A stretch of DNA of 5,487 bases from Bacilli bacterium (GTDB taxonomy: Bacteria > Bacillota_I > Bacilli_A > RF39 > UBA660): positions 1 to 5,487 of the forward strand of contig JAAVYQ010000072.1 of assembly GCA_022791215.1 (NCBI GenBank). The letters are read 5' to 3'. The notes under the pieces were generated by a model. That model was given only the letters and a program-made list of their open reading frames with translations. It was not told the DNA's origin and did not search any database. Of the stretch, positions 5,077 to 5,487 are shown piece by piece (position 1 is the stretch's first letter; every line of letters begins with the position of its first letter). A program made the position numbers and the translations under genes.

Positions 5077-5391
5077 TTATTTTCTTAAACTTAAATTAGA
5101 ACTTTCTATTCCGTTTGTTTTTAAGTCTTTTTTAAGTGCTTCACATCCTGCATTAACTAATTCTTGTTCTAAGTCTGATATAGTCCATACCTTAGCATTT
5201 AGAAGTCCTTCTCCAAACTTTATTGTGTCTGCACCTAATTCTTTACCAATAGAATATAATCCATAATAGTTAATCCATTCATTGAATGTTATAGCATTTT
5301 TAAATGCTCCTTCTAATGCTCCATTTGTATAAAGTTCATATTTAGCAAGTATTAATTTCTTCTTAGTTTCCTTTCTTTTTTCTTTACTCAT
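5077..5391 (-). CDS. hypothetical 104-residue protein
   Basis: I do not recognise the family. The product starts with a strongly basic stretch (MSKEKRKETKKK) and continues with a mixed, probably helical region containing FNEWINYYGLYSIGKELGADTI (about 36-57) and WTISDLEQELVNAGCEALKK (about 69-88). There is one Cys (83) and no signal peptide or membrane helix, so it is predicted to be a small cytoplasmic protein. Coding is well supported: ATG preceded by AAGGGGG nine bases upstream, a near-consensus promoter, and a clean terminator 10 bases after the TAA. The strong promoter suggests substantial expression. The basic N-terminus could bind nucleic acid, but that is a guess. It is a separate transcription unit from the downstream protease genes. 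Confidence 0.8.
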   Translation of the reverse strand: MSKEKRKETKKKLILAKYELYTNGALEGAFKNAITFNEWINYYGLYSIGKELGADTIKFGEGLLNAKVWTISDLEQELVNAGCEALKKDLKTNGIESSNLSLRK

Positions 5392-5418
5392 TATTCTTTT
5401 CCCCCTTAACTGATTATA

Positions 5419-5447
5419 ATTGTACCATAAAAAGTATAAGATGTCAA
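5419..5447 (-). promoter_or_regulatory. strong promoter of the 104-residue protein gene
   Basis: A perfect TTGACA (5442-5447), a 17-base spacer and TACAAT (5419-5424, five of six) preceded by TGG, an extended -10. Transcription should begin near 5412, with a leader of about 20 bases. Bases 5448-5487 are AT-rich upstream sequence with no further feature seen. Confidence 0.85.
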
Positions 5448-5487
5448 TGGTTTGTATTTTATTTTGTCTTTTAGCATTTTTCTTATA

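Noticed and set aside
1..5487. Mobile element, CRISPR array or phage region
   Set aside because: No transposase, integrase, spaced direct repeats or terminal inverted repeats were found; gene content and base composition are uniform apart from the rRNA.

Overview
The window comes from an AT-rich Gram-positive-type bacterium, most likely an uncultured, low-GC member of the Bacillota such as a gut Clostridia or Bacilli relative. The evidence is the contrast between about 25% GC protein genes and the GC-richer 16S segment, AGGAG-type ribosome binding sites, a Firmicutes-style rRNA leader (GATCTTTGAAAACTAAG), and protein families common in that phylum (S41/Ctp protease, YgaC/Ntdp-type DUF402 protein, CHAP hydrolase). 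The 16S fragment cannot be placed at genus level by eye.

Everything supported lies on the minus strand, so the reading order runs from high to low coordinates: (1) a 104-residue protein of unknown function with its own strong promoter and terminator (5391-5077); (2) a spacer of about 200 bases that may hold a 30-codon ORF (5009-4917); (3) a membrane-anchored S41 carboxyl-terminal processing protease (4875-3652), followed after 33 bases by (4) a small HExxH zinc-peptidase-like protein without a signal peptide (3618-2989); (5) a 487-residue protein combining a cytoplasmic DUF1810-like domain, one membrane helix, a charged coiled coil and an extracellular CHAP hydrolase domain (2911-1448); (6) a DUF402 nucleoside tri-/diphosphatase-like protein (1341-814); (7) a 363-base rRNA control region with tandem promoters, A-tracts and a boxA-like antitermination site; and (8) the first ~430 bases of a 16S rRNA gene running off the left edge.

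Punctuation is very compact. Nearly every gene has its own promoter with a TGR-type extended -10 element, and several terminator hairpins begin inside the last codons of the gene they end. Four hairpins share a CAGT...ACTG core. The S41 protease and the zincin are probably one transcription unit with an attenuating hairpin between them.

Functionally, three adjacent genes concern proteolysis and the cell surface (Ctp protease, zincin, membrane-tethered CHAP hydrolase). The most unusual item is the DUF1810-TM-CHAP architecture, which would couple a cytoplasmic domain to a peptidoglycan hydrolase across the membrane. Its promoter carries an 8-bp-arm palindrome over the -10 element and the ribosome binding site, which looks like an operator. 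A functional link among these genes is inference from adjacency only.
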